Positions 33,267 to 41,871 of a stretch of DNA of 64,000 bases are shown piece by piece. Origin of the DNA: Paenibacillus gyeongsangnamensis. GTDB lineage: Bacteria; Bacillota; Bacilli; Paenibacillales; NBRC-103111. A model generated the notes under the pieces. That model did no database searches. It was not told the DNA's origin and was given only the letters and a program-made list of their open reading frames with translations. Within the stretch, counting starts at the first letter, position 1; every line of letters begins with the position of its first letter. The position numbers and the translations under genes were made by a program. The DNA lies in assembly GCF_027533625.1 (NCBI RefSeq), contig NZ_JAQAGZ010000010.1:186001-250000 (forward strand), read 5' to 3'.

Positions 33267-34670
33267 ATGGCGCATACCAGTATAATTCTTCGTGTGGAGT
33301 TGAATCATGAGCAGGTAACCTTCGGGGACGTAGCGGCCGTCATCAGTCAGGCTGGCGGTGATATTACATCCATTGACGTCATTCGGCCCGGCAAAGACTC
33401 TTCCGTCCGCGACATCACGGTCGACGTAACGGAGGCGGCGGAGTCGCAGGTCGTGGAGGCGCTGAAAGAGCGCACAGGGATCAAGCTGATCAACGTTTCG
33501 GACCGGACCTTCCTCGTGCATCTGGGCGGTAAAATCGGGGTTCAACCGAGCATGCCGATCAAGAACCGGGATGACTTGTCCCGTGTATATACGCCTGGGG
33601 TAGCAAGAGTGTGTACGGCAATCCACGAAAACCCTCGCAAGGCCTATTCCCTGACGATCAAAAGAAACACCGTTGCCGTCGTAACCGACGGAACGGCGGT
33701 GCTCGGACTTGGGGATATCGGACCGCATGCGGCCGCTCCCGTCATGGAAGGGAAGGCGATGCTGTTCAAGCAGCTGGCCGGCGTGGACGCATTCCCGATT
33801 TGTCTCGACACGAAGGATACGGAGGAGATTATCCGTACCGTGAAGGCGATCTCGCCGATTTTCGGCGGAATTAACCTCGAGGATATCGGCTCGCCGCGTT
33901 GCTTCGAAATCGAAACCCGGTTGTCCGAGGAGCTCGACATTCCGGTATTCCACGATGACCAGCACGGGACGGCGGTTGTCGTCGTAGCAGGTCTTCTCAA
34001 CGCCTTGAAGGTCGTCGGCAAGCGGATCGAAACGGTCCGGATCGTAGTCAACGGCATCGGTGCGGCCGGCGTATCCATTTGCAAAATGCTGCTGGCCGCG
34101 GGCGTAACCCGCCTTGTTCCGGTTGACCGGGATGGTGCGATCGTGAACGGAGGAACCTACCCGTATCCGATGTGGCAGTGGCTTGCGGAGCAGCCTCAGG
34201 TTGAGGGCGTCTCCGGCAGCCTGAAGGAGGTGCTCCCGGGAGCCGACGTCTTCATCGGCGTATCCCGCGGCGGTCTGCTGAACGCGGAGGATCTTCAGAC
34301 GATGGCGCCGGACCGCATCGTATTTGCGATGGCGAATCCGAAGCCGGAGGTGGATCCGGAACAAGCGCTTCCGCATGTCCGGGTATTGGGTACCGGGCGA
34401 AGCGACTATCCGAACCAGATCAACAACGTGCTATGCTTCCCGGGAATCTTCCGGGGGGCGCTCGATTGCCGGGCCCGCCGCATTAATGAACCGATGAAGC
34501 TTGCTGCGGCCAGAGCGATCGCCTCCGTGGTTACGGAGAAGGAATTGAATGAGCAGTATATCATTCCGAGTATATTTAACGAGCAAGTCGTGACCAAGGT
34601 ACGCCATGCGGTGATTGAAGCGGCTATCCTGACCGGGGTTGCCCGCCGGATTCCGCCGGATTTCCGTTAA
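33267..34670 (+). CDS. NAD(P)-dependent malic enzyme with N-terminal ACT domain
   Basis: 467 aa. Oxidative decarboxylation of malate to pyruvate and CO2. N-terminal ACT-like regulatory domain (1-80: IILRVELNHEQVTFGDVAAV), then malic enzyme: SRVYTPGVARVC, VVTDGTAVLGLGDIGPHAAAPVMEGKAMLFKQLAGVDAFPICLDTKD, Asp/Glu metal ligands in INLEDIGSPRCFEIE and PVFHDDQHGTA, Rossmann GIGAAGVSICKMLL, and NPKPEVDPEQA. ACT domains bind amino acids or effectors, so feedback control is likely. Monocistronic with a terminator; cofactor preference is not certain. Confidence 0.92.
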   Translation: MAHTSIILRVELNHEQVTFGDVAAVISQAGGDITSIDVIRPGKDSSVRDITVDVTEAAESQVVEALKERTGIKLINVSDRTFLVHLGGKIGVQPSMPIKNRDDLSRVYTPGVARVCTAIHENPRKAYSLTIKRNTVAVVTDGTAVLGLGDIGPHAAAPVMEGKAMLFKQLAGVDAFPICLDTKDTEEIIRTVKAISPIFGGINLEDIGSPRCFEIETRLSEELDIPVFHDDQHGTAVVVVAGLLNALKVVGKRIETVRIVVNGIGAAGVSICKMLLAAGVTRLVPVDRDGAIVNGGTYPYPMWQWLAEQPQVEGVSGSLKEVLPGADVFIGVSRGGLLNAEDLQTMAPDRIVFAMANPKPEVDPEQALPHVRVLGTGRSDYPNQINNVLCFPGIFRGALDCRARRINEPMKLAAARAIASVVTEKELNEQYIIPSIFNEQVVTKVRHAVIEAAILTGVARRIPPDFR

Positions 34671-34745
34671 GCGTCCCGAAGCTTATCATACAAGGGGCTG
34701 TACCAAAAGGGTCTAGCGGAATCAACTAGACCCAAAATTCCAATA

Positions 34746-34793
34746 AAGAAGCTTCCAAACCCACTGTCAAGGTGAGGATGGAAGCTTCTTTTC
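34746..34793 (+). terminator. Terminator after malic enzyme
   Basis: AAGAAGCTTCC and GGAAGCTTCTT arms (11 bp) then TTC. A separate GGGTCTAG/CTAGACCC hairpin sits at 34709-34733. Confidence 0.75.
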
Positions 34794-34871
34794 TGCTAAC
34801 TCAGCAATCTATGTGGGGCATAAAAAATGTAAAATGACTTTTGAGATAGCCCCCCTTGTGCTTTCCTGCGC

Positions 34872-36254
34872 TTATGATTTGGATAAGCTGCCGTGATTCC
34901 ATTCCGGAAGGTCGCGCCATGTCCGGCCTTCACCGTTGAATTGAGGCAGCCAAGGCGCAAGCGCCTCGAACATTTCGTCGCACATGCGCCATACCTCGTC
35001 GGTCGTGCAGACCGCGGCGGTCAGCGGATCATGCAGGACCGCCTGCTTCACGAGCGTGCGGTCTCCGGTAAGCGCCGCTTCGACGGCCATCTCTTGAACG
35101 CTGACACTTGTGCGGCAGGTCGCAGCGCAGGCCAGCGGAAGATCGCCGACGAACGTCGGCTGAATGCCGCTGCGGTCCACATAGCACGGGATCTCAATCG
35201 TACATCCGTCCGGAAGATTCGTAATGAGGCCGCGGTTCCCGATATTGAAATGGCCGCGGTACACCCTTCCCGTCTCAAGCGCCTCCAGGATGTAGGAGCC
35301 GTGCTCCTCCGAGCGTTCGCCGAGCCGGATGAACTCTTTTTCACCGCTCAGCCACTTCGGGTAGTTTTCCTTATATTCGTCGCCGCGGCTCAGGCAATGG
35401 TTCAAATAACCGCCGGTTTCCCCGCCGATCCATACCTTGTCATAGACCCATCGGGCCGTTTCTTCCTTGCCGCGCTTGCGGTACCAGGGCAAATATTCGC
35501 TCAAATGCCCGTTCGATTCGGTGGAGAAGTATCCGAAGCGGCGGAGCACATCGATGCGGCACGGTTCCTGCAGCGAGATCTCCGGGTGCCGCTCCATCGA
35601 AGGCAGGATCTCGGGGAGCAGATTGCGCCCTCGATGGGACACCTTGACGAACCAGGTTTGGTGGTTGATTCCCGACGCCGTATAGTCGATTTGCTCCTTG
35701 GGAAGGCCAAGCGCCTTCGCGATCAGCGAATGGCTGTGCTGTACGCCGTGGCAAAGCCCAATCGCGCGTACGCCCCCGGCCCGACGCAGAGCCCACGTGT
35801 TCATCGCCATCGGATTGGAGTAGTTGAGGAGCAGCGCGTCCGGAGCAAGCTCTCTCATATCGCGGGCAATATCCAGAAGCACAGGGATCGTCCGCAGGGC
35901 GAAGAAAACGCCTCCCGGTCCGAGCGTATCGCCTACGCATTGGTCAACGCCGTACTTCAGCGGAATTTCGATATCACGGCGGAACGCCTCCAGCCCGCCT
36001 ACGCGAGCCGTACAGAAGACGTAGTCGGCTCCGGCGATCGCCTCCCGCTGATGAAGCGTAGCCCGAATCGACGCCGGCAGGCCGTTCGCTTCGATCATTT
36101 TGCGGCATAGGCCCGTCACCATCGTTAAATTTTCCTCATCGATGTCCATGAAACGAAATTGCGCATCCTGAAATTCAGGTACGGATAAAATGTCCATCAT
36201 GAGCCTGCGGGTGAAGCCGATGCTTCCTGCACCGATCATGGCAATTTGAATCAT
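34872..36254 (-). CDS. melA: Alpha-galactosidase, glycoside hydrolase family 4
   Basis: 460 aa. NAD+- and Mn2+-dependent hydrolysis of alpha-galactosides such as melibiose, in the cytoplasm. Close to E. coli MelA in pattern: IAMIGAGSIGFTRRLMMDIL (NAD site), GDTLGPGGVFFALRTIPVLLDIARDM, LLNYSNPMAMNTWA, GLCHGVQHS (metal-binding Cys and His), SGINHQTWF (metal His), and GLITNLPDGCTIEIPCYVDRSGIQPT. Start at ATG 36254 after GGAGGG; a longer frame upstream is leader. Divergent from an AraC regulator; no transporter is adjacent. Confidence 0.93.
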   Translation of the reverse strand: MIQIAMIGAGSIGFTRRLMMDILSVPEFQDAQFRFMDIDEENLTMVTGLCRKMIEANGLPASIRATLHQREAIAGADYVFCTARVGGLEAFRRDIEIPLKYGVDQCVGDTLGPGGVFFALRTIPVLLDIARDMRELAPDALLLNYSNPMAMNTWALRRAGGVRAIGLCHGVQHSHSLIAKALGLPKEQIDYTASGINHQTWFVKVSHRGRNLLPEILPSMERHPEISLQEPCRIDVLRRFGYFSTESNGHLSEYLPWYRKRGKEETARWVYDKVWIGGETGGYLNHCLSRGDEYKENYPKWLSGEKEFIRLGERSEEHGSYILEALETGRVYRGHFNIGNRGLITNLPDGCTIEIPCYVDRSGIQPTFVGDLPLACAATCRTSVSVQEMAVEAALTGDRTLVKQAVLHDPLTAAVCTTDEVWRMCDEMFEALAPWLPQFNGEGRTWRDLPEWNHGSLSKS

Positions 36255-36320
36255 CGTAATCCCTCCGATATATATCAAATATGTACCTTTCGCGATTGAC
36301 ATGTCAGCCGGTTCAGTTCC

Positions 36321-36350
36321 ATAATAAGGCATATCCGCGAAGGGTTACAA
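36321..36350 (-). promoter_or_regulatory. melA: SigmaA-like promoter of melA
   Basis: Minus strand: TTGTAA (36350-36345), 18-bp spacer, TATTAT (36326-36321), in the divergent spacer with the AraC gene. Confidence 0.55.
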
Positions 36351-36382
36351 TGATAACATATTAGCGAAAGGATGCGACTATA

Positions 36383-37279
36383 GTGCTGTATCCTCACGAA
36401 GCATACGAACGGACCAGCTTCGGCTTTAAATATTTGAGCGCACCCAGCCAGCCACTGCGGCTGATCAGTATCGGCTGGGAGCATGTGAACTCTCCGTCGT
36501 ACCGGTGGCATGGACTGCACAGGGGCGGCGGCTTCGCCATCTTCCAATACACGCTGAGCGGGCGGGGAATGTTTCGGGATGGTGAACGTACCTTTGCGCT
36601 GCCGAAGGAAACGGGATTCTTCACGGTGGTGCCGAGCGATCAGGAGTACTATTATCCGGAGGGAGGGGAGGGGTGGGAGTTTCTGTATGTGCTTGTGGCG
36701 GGTACGGATGCGCTGAACCATTGGACGGAGCTGACCCGTGCCTTCGGGCCGGTGCTGTCGCTGCAAGGGCATCAGGAGCCCGTGCGGCTGCTCAGCCAGC
36801 TTTACGCCGAGATCTGCCGGCAACCACAGCTCGATAAATACACGATATCCGCCAGACTTTACGAATGGCTGATGTCTCTGCACCGGCTGGCGGAAGGACG
36901 CGATATCGTTCGGGGAACGGAAGAGCTGCCCGATTCGATGCGGGCTGCCGTGAAGCTGATGAAGGGCCAGTATATGATGGATTTGTCGGTAGACGACTTG
37001 GCGGAGGCGGCCGGTCTGACGAAGTATCACTTCTGCCGGCAATTTCTGAAGAAGACGGGACTGAAGCCGAATCAGTATTTGCGCAAAATCCGCGTCGAGC
37101 AGGCGGCCTGGCTGCTCCGGCACACGGACAAAACCGTCGATGCCGTAGCGCGGGAAACAGGCTTCGGTTACACGAACTATTTCATCAAGGTGTTCCGTTC
37201 GTTCGTAGGAGCCACCCCGCAGGAATACCGGCTGGGCCAAAGAGGCGATCCGGTGTATTTCCTGCGGATTGAGCCTTGA
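36383..37279 (+). CDS. AraC-family regulator of alpha-galactoside use
   Basis: 298 aa. N-terminal cupin-like arm (HRGGGFAIFQYTLSGRGMFRDGERTFALPKETGFFTVVPSD) senses the effector; C-terminal HTH pair: LSVDDLAEAAGLTKYHFCRQFLKKTGLKPNQYL and TVDAVARETGFGYTNYFIKVFRSFVGATPQEYR. Divergent from melA by 128 bp, so it is probably the melA activator (MelR/RafR-like role), inferred from context. GTG start. Confidence 0.87.
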   Translation: MLYPHEAYERTSFGFKYLSAPSQPLRLISIGWEHVNSPSYRWHGLHRGGGFAIFQYTLSGRGMFRDGERTFALPKETGFFTVVPSDQEYYYPEGGEGWEFLYVLVAGTDALNHWTELTRAFGPVLSLQGHQEPVRLLSQLYAEICRQPQLDKYTISARLYEWLMSLHRLAEGRDIVRGTEELPDSMRAAVKLMKGQYMMDLSVDDLAEAAGLTKYHFCRQFLKKTGLKPNQYLRKIRVEQAAWLLRHTDKTVDAVARETGFGYTNYFIKVFRSFVGATPQEYRLGQRGDPVYFLRIEP

Positions 37280-37290
37280 CTCGCGTGAAG

Positions 37291-38136
37291 CTAGGGCAGG
37301 AAGCCGGCCTGGCTGACGAAGATGGCGCCGTCGTCGTAATGCTGCCGCAGCTGCTCCAGCACGCGGCGGATGGCGTCCGGCGAATACCAGGCGCCGTAGC
37401 CTTCGGCGTCATGAATGCGGCGAATGCCGAGCCGTTCGGTGCGCCTGCCCAGGCTGCCGTCACCCAGGAAGAAGTCGTCGACGCATAGCCGGTGGACGCC
37501 CGTGGAAGCGAGCGTCGCGGCGAACCGATCACTGCACGGCAGCACGGGCGATACGGCTACCTGAGCCGGAATGCCGGCCTGCGCGAGCAGGCGCAGCGCT
37601 TGCAGCCGTCCGGGGATGGGCGGCGCTGCCGGTGTAAATGCTTTGCGGACGGGCTCCAGATCGGTCTCGACCGTCATGCTCACACGCACCCGTTCGCCAA
37701 GGCGCTGCAGCAGATCGATGTCCCGGGTCACCAGCGGACTGCGCGTCTGCACGAGCAGGAAGTCCGGCATCGTCTCCGACTCTGCCATGATCTCAAGAAG
37801 GGAGCGTGTCAGCCGGGTGCTGTACTCCGCAGGCTGGTACGGATCGGTGGAAGAGGACATGAACACCGTGACCGGGCCTTTGCGCTTCGCACGGCGGAGC
37901 TCTTTGGCGAGGAGGGGCGCGGCGTTTTGTTTGACGTCCACCCAGCTTCCCCAGGCGTCTTTGCGGAATTTGGCGACGGGCATCTCTCTAACGTAACAGT
38001 AACTGCAGGCGAAGGCACAGCCCGCATACGGATTCAGGGTATGGGTGTAGCCCGTCAAGTAACCGCTTGCCGGATTCAGCAGCCGGGAAGGGGGACGGTA
38101 CTGGATGGCGACGGGGCCCATTCGTTCCTCGTTCAT
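37291..38136 (-). CDS. Radical SAM protein, SPL-like
   Basis: 281 aa. Radical SAM cluster motif CAFACSYCYV (CxxxCxxC) near residue 40, preceded by LNPASGYLTGYTHTLNPYAG, typical of the Rv2578c/SPL-like group related to spore photoproduct lyase but distinct from SplB. FMSSSTDPYQPAE and VQTRSPLVTRDIDLLQ fit. Exact reaction unknown. Start chosen at ATG 38136 with AGGAGG; it follows the MOSC gene by 10 bp, so one transcription unit. Confidence 0.82.
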   Translation of the reverse strand: MNEERMGPVAIQYRPPSRLLNPASGYLTGYTHTLNPYAGCAFACSYCYVREMPVAKFRKDAWGSWVDVKQNAAPLLAKELRRAKRKGPVTVFMSSSTDPYQPAEYSTRLTRSLLEIMAESETMPDFLLVQTRSPLVTRDIDLLQRLGERVRVSMTVETDLEPVRKAFTPAAPPIPGRLQALRLLAQAGIPAQVAVSPVLPCSDRFAATLASTGVHRLCVDDFFLGDGSLGRRTERLGIRRIHDAEGYGAWYSPDAIRRVLEQLRQHYDDGAIFVSQAGFLP

Positions 38137-38146
38137 AAGCCGCCTC

Positions 38147-38687
38147 CTAAGGAATGAGAATGCGGACGGCATCTCCCTCCGAGATCCGGCCCTCGCGTTC
38201 CACCGAGCATACGATGCCGCGCTTTTTCTTCGCCGCCTTCACGAAGCGGGTGCTGAGCTCTTCCCGCCCCAGCGCTTCGGCGATCACTTCGCCGGGTCCG
38301 GTGCACGGCAGGTTCTCGCCTTCGCAAATGAGTCCCGTCCCATCGGGAAAAAGGAGACGAGCCCCCTGCGGCAGCTGCGTCAGTTCAGGGCGGCCGGAGA
38401 GCAGAACATTGGCGCCCAGCGATTCCGGCAGAATGTCTTCAATATCCAGCCCAAGAGCGGTCGCTCGGAGCTCCTCTGCGGAGACAAGGCTGAGCTGAAG
38501 CCGGTTGGCGATCAGTATTCCTCGGGTAAAACTTCTGCCGAGAGTCAGCGGGCCGCAGCAGCCCGTAATGACGGTCGCCCGGGATTCCGCCCAGCTCGAC
38601 CTCAATCGAAGGTTCCCGGCGGGTGATGAAGGAGTCCAGCTCCCGCGCTGCCAGTACGGCCAAGACTTGAGCCTCCAGAGTTTGCAT
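38147..38687 (-). pseudogene. MOSC-domain protein gene with a +1 frameshift
   Basis: Two overlapping frames together encode one MOSC (molybdenum cofactor sulfurase C-terminal) domain of about 180 aa. The 5' frame gives MQTLEAQVLAVLAARELDSF ... VELGGIPGDRHYGLLRPAD and ends at FYPR; the 3' frame resumes with GILIANRLQLSLVSAEELRA, GANVLLSGRPELTQLPQGARL, EGENLPCTGPGEVI and VKAAKKKRGIVCSVEREG. The switch lies near 38510-38530. The ribosome binding site AAGGAAGGGTG is intact. Either a real one-base indel or a sequencing error; the conserved GENLPCTGPG motif is preserved. Confidence 0.82.
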
Positions 38688-38796
38688 GGTATCACCCTTC
38701 CTTGTAAAAGAATAAACACCCGGCAGTAGGAGCCGATAGGCTAACCGTGCCGGGTGCTGCTATGCGATAGGTTCGGGGTCATCCCCCTGCTCCGAA

Positions 38797-39762
38797 TCAG
38801 TCCGAATGATGGTTGGTCGGCATAACTTCGGGAGAGGTCAGCTTGTCGTAGAACTCAACCAGCTTATCCTTCTCGTCGCTTGCTCGCTGCGCCATGGCCG
38901 CGCGCGGATGCTCGTTCAGGACGCCGGCCACCATGTAAGGAATAACATAGCCCCATTCCCACTTCTGGCTCATCGGAATCATATGCTTCTCGATAATGTC
39001 GATCAACGGACGAAGGTCGTATTTAGGATTTTTCAAGTAGCTGACGATCAGCTCCGTCGGGCAGTTGCCCGCAGCGCGGCCCATGCCGTATACGGAGGAA
39101 TCGAGGAACTGCACGCCTTTGTTCGCGCCCACGATCGTGTTGGCGAAGGCAAGCTGCATGTTGTTGTGCATATGGACGCCGAGCTTCTTATTCGGCAGCT
39201 GGCGCTGGAATTTCGAGATGAGGTAGTCGATGTCCTTCGGATCCATGCTGCCGTAGGAGTCTACGACATACACAACGTCTACCGGACACTTCGCAATTTC
39301 CTCGAACGCTTCGTTCAGGTCATTCTCCATCACGTGGGAGAGCGCCATGATATTGATCGAAGTCTCGTAGCCGTAGCCGTTGAATTTATTCACGAGGTCG
39401 ATCGCTTTGTCTACATCCTTAATGTAGGTGGCCACGCGGATCAGGTCCAGTTGGCTTTGCTCGCGGGGCAGAATGTCCTTCTCGTCGACGCGGCCGATAT
39501 CCACTAGAGCGGACAGCTTCGTTTCTTTCTTCTCCGAAATGACTTCCTTTAGGAAATCCTCGTTCAGGAAGCGCCAAGGACCGGCATCGGCGCCTTTAAG
39601 CAGCTTGGCGGAGTTTTTGTAGCCGATCTCCATATATTCTACGCCGGCTTCGCTCAGACCGTAATACATGTCCTTCACGAATTGGACGCTAAAGTCCCAA
39701 TTATTGACTAATCCTCCGTCACGGATGGTACAGTCGAGAATACTGTGATTGTCTCTGGTCAT
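38797..39762 (-). CDS. DRE-TIM metallolyase/aldolase-like enzyme
   Basis: 321 aa TIM-barrel of the HMG-CoA lyase/4-hydroxy-2-oxovalerate aldolase superfamily. N-terminal ILDCTIRDGG (DRE-type, D-x-T-I-R-D), YMEIGYKNS, VVYVVDSYGSM, GVHMHNNMQLAFANTI (metal HxH) and DSSVYGMGRAAGNCPTEL (loop with Gly-Met-Gly-Arg-Ala-x-Gly-Asn) are diagnostic. Pathway unknown: often found among cell-surface sugar or aldehyde genes; no partner dehydrogenase is adjacent here. GAGAGGAG ribosome binding site. Confidence 0.83.
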   Translation of the reverse strand: MTRDNHSILDCTIRDGGLVNNWDFSVQFVKDMYYGLSEAGVEYMEIGYKNSAKLLKGADAGPWRFLNEDFLKEVISEKKETKLSALVDIGRVDEKDILPREQSQLDLIRVATYIKDVDKAIDLVNKFNGYGYETSINIMALSHVMENDLNEAFEEIAKCPVDVVYVVDSYGSMDPKDIDYLISKFQRQLPNKKLGVHMHNNMQLAFANTIVGANKGVQFLDSSVYGMGRAAGNCPTELIVSYLKNPKYDLRPLIDIIEKHMIPMSQKWEWGYVIPYMVAGVLNEHPRAAMAQRASDEKDKLVEFYDKLTSPEVMPTNHHSD

Positions 39763-39908
39763 GGTACAATTACTCCTCTCAAAAATGGGGCCGAACGACG
39801 CTTCGGTCGGGCATGCAATTGATCCGAAGCGGCCGGCAAGCTTTTCCGGCTTTCGGTACTTTTCGGCTTTTAAGCTTTCAAGCGATAAAGTATCTCTATT
39901 ACTTTTCT

Positions 39909-39937
39909 AATATGTCATAACAATTTCCACTTGTCAA
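39909..39937 (-). promoter_or_regulatory. SigmaA-like promoter of the aldolase-like gene
   Basis: Minus strand TTGACA (39937-39932), 17-bp spacer, CATATT (39914-39909). Direct repeats GAAATTGTTAT and GAATTTGTTAT straddle the -35. The remaining 39938-40250 is AT-rich with no gene seen. Confidence 0.6.
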
Positions 39938-40256
39938 TGATAACAAATTCCAGAGAGCTAGGCAAACGGAAAAGATACATTTTATAGCCTAAATTCACTT
40001 CATTCTGACACGGTATTCCATCGTTCTGCAGCAAGAAAGCCGATTTGCGTACATATCCCGCGGAAAGTTGATTTTTGCCGGAGCCGCTTTAAGTAGACAA
40101 TGCTTTCGCCCGTTCCGCTTCAACCGGCAATCTTTTTTCTTCGCATGCTAAGAATCGATGAAAATTTCAATCAGACAGCACTATTCACTTGCTTTCAGCA
40201 AAAAAATCGCGTTGGCTATTTACAAAAAATACCTATTTTTCGCAAATACGAGCTTC

Positions 40257-40286
40257 TATAATAAAGTTATGATACAAAAAGTATCA
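40257..40286 (+). promoter_or_regulatory. -10 element and operator-like palindrome of the small peptide gene
   Basis: TATAAT at 40257-40262 is followed at the expected start point by TGATAC-AAAAA-GTATCA (40270-40286). The arms are identical, with the same 5-bp spacing, to the palindrome upstream of the MBOAT operon. No good -35 is visible. Confidence 0.6.
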
Positions 40287-40312
40287 ATGCGATGCCAAGG
40301 AGGTGAAAGGCT

Positions 40313-40477
40313 ATGGAAAAGAAACGGTACTCCAAGCCGGCAGTGCTTAAGCATGAGGGAATCCAATTTGAGACCGGTTTATCAAGCTGCATCAAAGTCG
40401 CCACGGTGGACAATACCCATCCTCCGGAAAAAGTTTGCCTTCGTCCCGACCATACTTGGGGCCCGCTGCCTAAATAG
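40313..40477 (+). CDS. Orphan RiPP-like precursor peptide
   Basis: 54 aa, with a near-perfect AAGGAGGTGA ribosome binding site at 40298-40307. The N-terminus MEKKRYSKPAVLKHEGIQFE resembles leader peptides bound by RRE domains (YxxPxL pattern, then Gly, then Phe-x-Thr). After ETG comes LSSCIKVATVDNTHPPEKV and a C-terminal part with Cys, Trp and Pro (CLRPDHTWGPLPK). Two cysteines lie in the putative core. No maturase, protease or transporter gene is adjacent, so any modification would be supplied in trans. An intrinsic terminator follows six bases after the stop. RiPP nature is inferred. Confidence 0.55.
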   Translation: MEKKRYSKPAVLKHEGIQFETGLSSCIKVATVDNTHPPEKVCLRPDHTWGPLPK

Positions 40478-40483
40478 TCGGCT

Positions 40484-40500
40484 GCCCTAGAAAGGGCTTT
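40484..40500 (+). terminator. First terminator of the small peptide gene
   Basis: GCCCT-AGAA-AGGGC-TTT, six bases after the stop codon. Confidence 0.6.
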
Positions 40501-40522
40501 AACAATGAAACGGCAAGAAACG

Positions 40523-40569
40523 AAGACCGTTATCTGGTTCTCTTAAGAATCAGAAGCGGTCTTTTTTTT
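40523..40569 (+). terminator. Second terminator of the small peptide gene
   Basis: AAGACCG/CGGTCTT outer stem with an inner hairpin, then T8. Repeat A follows one base later. Confidence 0.75.
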
Positions 40570-40570
40570 A

Positions 40571-40672
40571 GTTGATTAAGAATATAAGTTTTTCGTAACT
40601 TATAGCTTCGCATCAACCTTGGTAAACGCGCTGGTCCTTATAAGACAAGGACAGCGTAGCCGTTTATCCTGG
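40571..40672 (+). repeat. Repeat family A, copy 4
   Basis: 102 bp, same orientation as the preceding peptide gene and immediately after its terminator T-run. Stem arms TATAAGTT/AACTTATA are perfect in this copy. Confidence 0.9.
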
Positions 40673-40739
40673 TTGCAAAAAAATACCGCCCTCGGATAGT
40701 ACAAGGGCGGCTTGGCGTCGTTCATCCCGCGGGTTCAGG

Positions 40740-41123
40740 CTAGGGCGCTTTGATCAGCGTAAAAAGGGAACCGATGACCGGGAGCGGCTTCAAGAACCCG
40801 CTAGCGGCGTTCAGAATCCCGATAATCGTCAGAACCAGCACGCCCAGGTTGGCCAGCGGCACGAGCAGGAGCCCGAGCAGCGGGATCAGGCCGAGCACGA
40901 TATTGGCTGCAATGGCGGCCAGCAGCAGGAGGAGTCCTTGATTGGCGTGGTACATGGCGAATCTGGAATTTTTGGCGGCCAGCAGCGGCAGGAAGAACAG
41001 GATGTAGGCCAGCACGGCGGCCCATTTGTTCGCTTGCACATCATCTGCCGTCGCTTTCGGCGGTTCGGCGCCGCTTTGGTTCGGCTCGTCGGCTTCCGGC
41101 CGTTCGGGCGGATAAGTGGACAT
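40740..41123 (-). CDS. DUF4870-type small membrane protein
   Basis: 127 aa. Hydrophilic, Pro/Glu-rich N-terminus (STYPPERPEADEPNQSGAEP), then ANKWAAVLAYILFFLPLLAAKNSRFAMYHANQGLLLLLAAIAANIV, matching the DUF4870/Tic20-like membrane family, with about four helices. Function unknown. Start at ATG 41123 with GAAGGGAG upstream; longer frames upstream lack features. Confidence 0.75.
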   Translation of the reverse strand: MSTYPPERPEADEPNQSGAEPPKATADDVQANKWAAVLAYILFFLPLLAAKNSRFAMYHANQGLLLLLAAIAANIVLGLIPLLGLLLVPLANLGVLVLTIIGILNAASGFLKPLPVIGSLFTLIKAP

Positions 41124-41302
41124 GGGGCAGTACTCCCTTCTTTTTCTTGGAATGGGCGGGCAGGGACATCCTGCCGCTATCATCCTATGCCTCCCCGATC
41201 TCCGGTATGTCCCGCCGGAAGCGGAGGAATAGATTTCCTGGTGCCCGGGAAAGCTATAGCCGATCATTGCCAAAATTGATGTGACAAAGGAGGGCGTTTG
41301 CG

Positions 41303-41728
41303 ATGAGCGGCGTACCGATTTTTTTTCAATTCGATTCCAGGCGAGCAGCCTTGCTGGCTCTGGATACGATGGAGGAGCTGGGCTACCGGGTAAGCCTGCA
41401 TCCCGAGACCGAGCGGCCAACGCTCCATATCATGGTTGACCGGAACGACCTTACCTCGGCGCTCGAAATCGCTCAGGCGCATGGCGGAGAGCTGGCCGAA
41501 GGAATGGGTGCCGCGGATGAGCATGAGACGTACTCGATGGCTTACGACATGGAGAGCATGATCCCTATACCGGCGCATATCGTTAATGAGGACTGGGCGG
41601 ACAGCGAGCTGGAACGGTCCGCTTCCGACTACGTGAATAAGTCCAGCGGCGCTTATAACGACGAGACGGGGAAGTTCGACCCTTCGGACGAAGATTACGA
41701 CCGTTTCGACGCGGGCGTCCATTTATAG
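41303..41728 (+). CDS. Hypothetical acidic protein
   Basis: 141 aa, soluble, acidic (DEHETYSMAYDMESM, DEDYDRFDAGVHL). The first 65 residues, FQFDSRRAALLALDTMEELGYRVSLHPETERPTLHIMVDRNDLTSALEIAQAHGG, look like a small ferredoxin-like fold (beta-alpha-beta with an ordered hydrophobic pattern). AAAGGAGG ribosome binding site. No family recognised. Confidence 0.7.
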   Translation: MSGVPIFFQFDSRRAALLALDTMEELGYRVSLHPETERPTLHIMVDRNDLTSALEIAQAHGGELAEGMGAADEHETYSMAYDMESMIPIPAHIVNEDWADSELERSASDYVNKSSGAYNDETGKFDPSDEDYDRFDAGVHL

Positions 41729-41871
41729 CCTAAGCACTGGGCAGCGGTTCACCCGCAAGGGTCGGGCCGCTGTTTCCGTTTGCCGGGGAGCGGGCGGTCC
41801 TTGGAGACTGCCTGTGTAACGAACCTGCGTAACGAATCGATTGCCGCTTGAAAGAATGGAGGGAAACCGTC

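Noticed and set aside
38500-38540. Programmed frameshift in the MOSC gene
   Set aside because: No slippery heptamer with a suitable stimulator is visible; a plain indel is simpler.
40313-40477. Assignment of the small peptide as a lasso peptide
   Set aside because: With Thr at -2 the core would begin LSSCIKVAT, which has no Asp or Glu at positions 7-9 to close a ring, and no lasso B or C genes are near.
40158-40490. 110-codon frame overlapping the RiPP-like gene in another frame
   Set aside because: Its start lacks a ribosome binding site, and the other frame has the strong AAGGAGGTGA and a tidy terminator.
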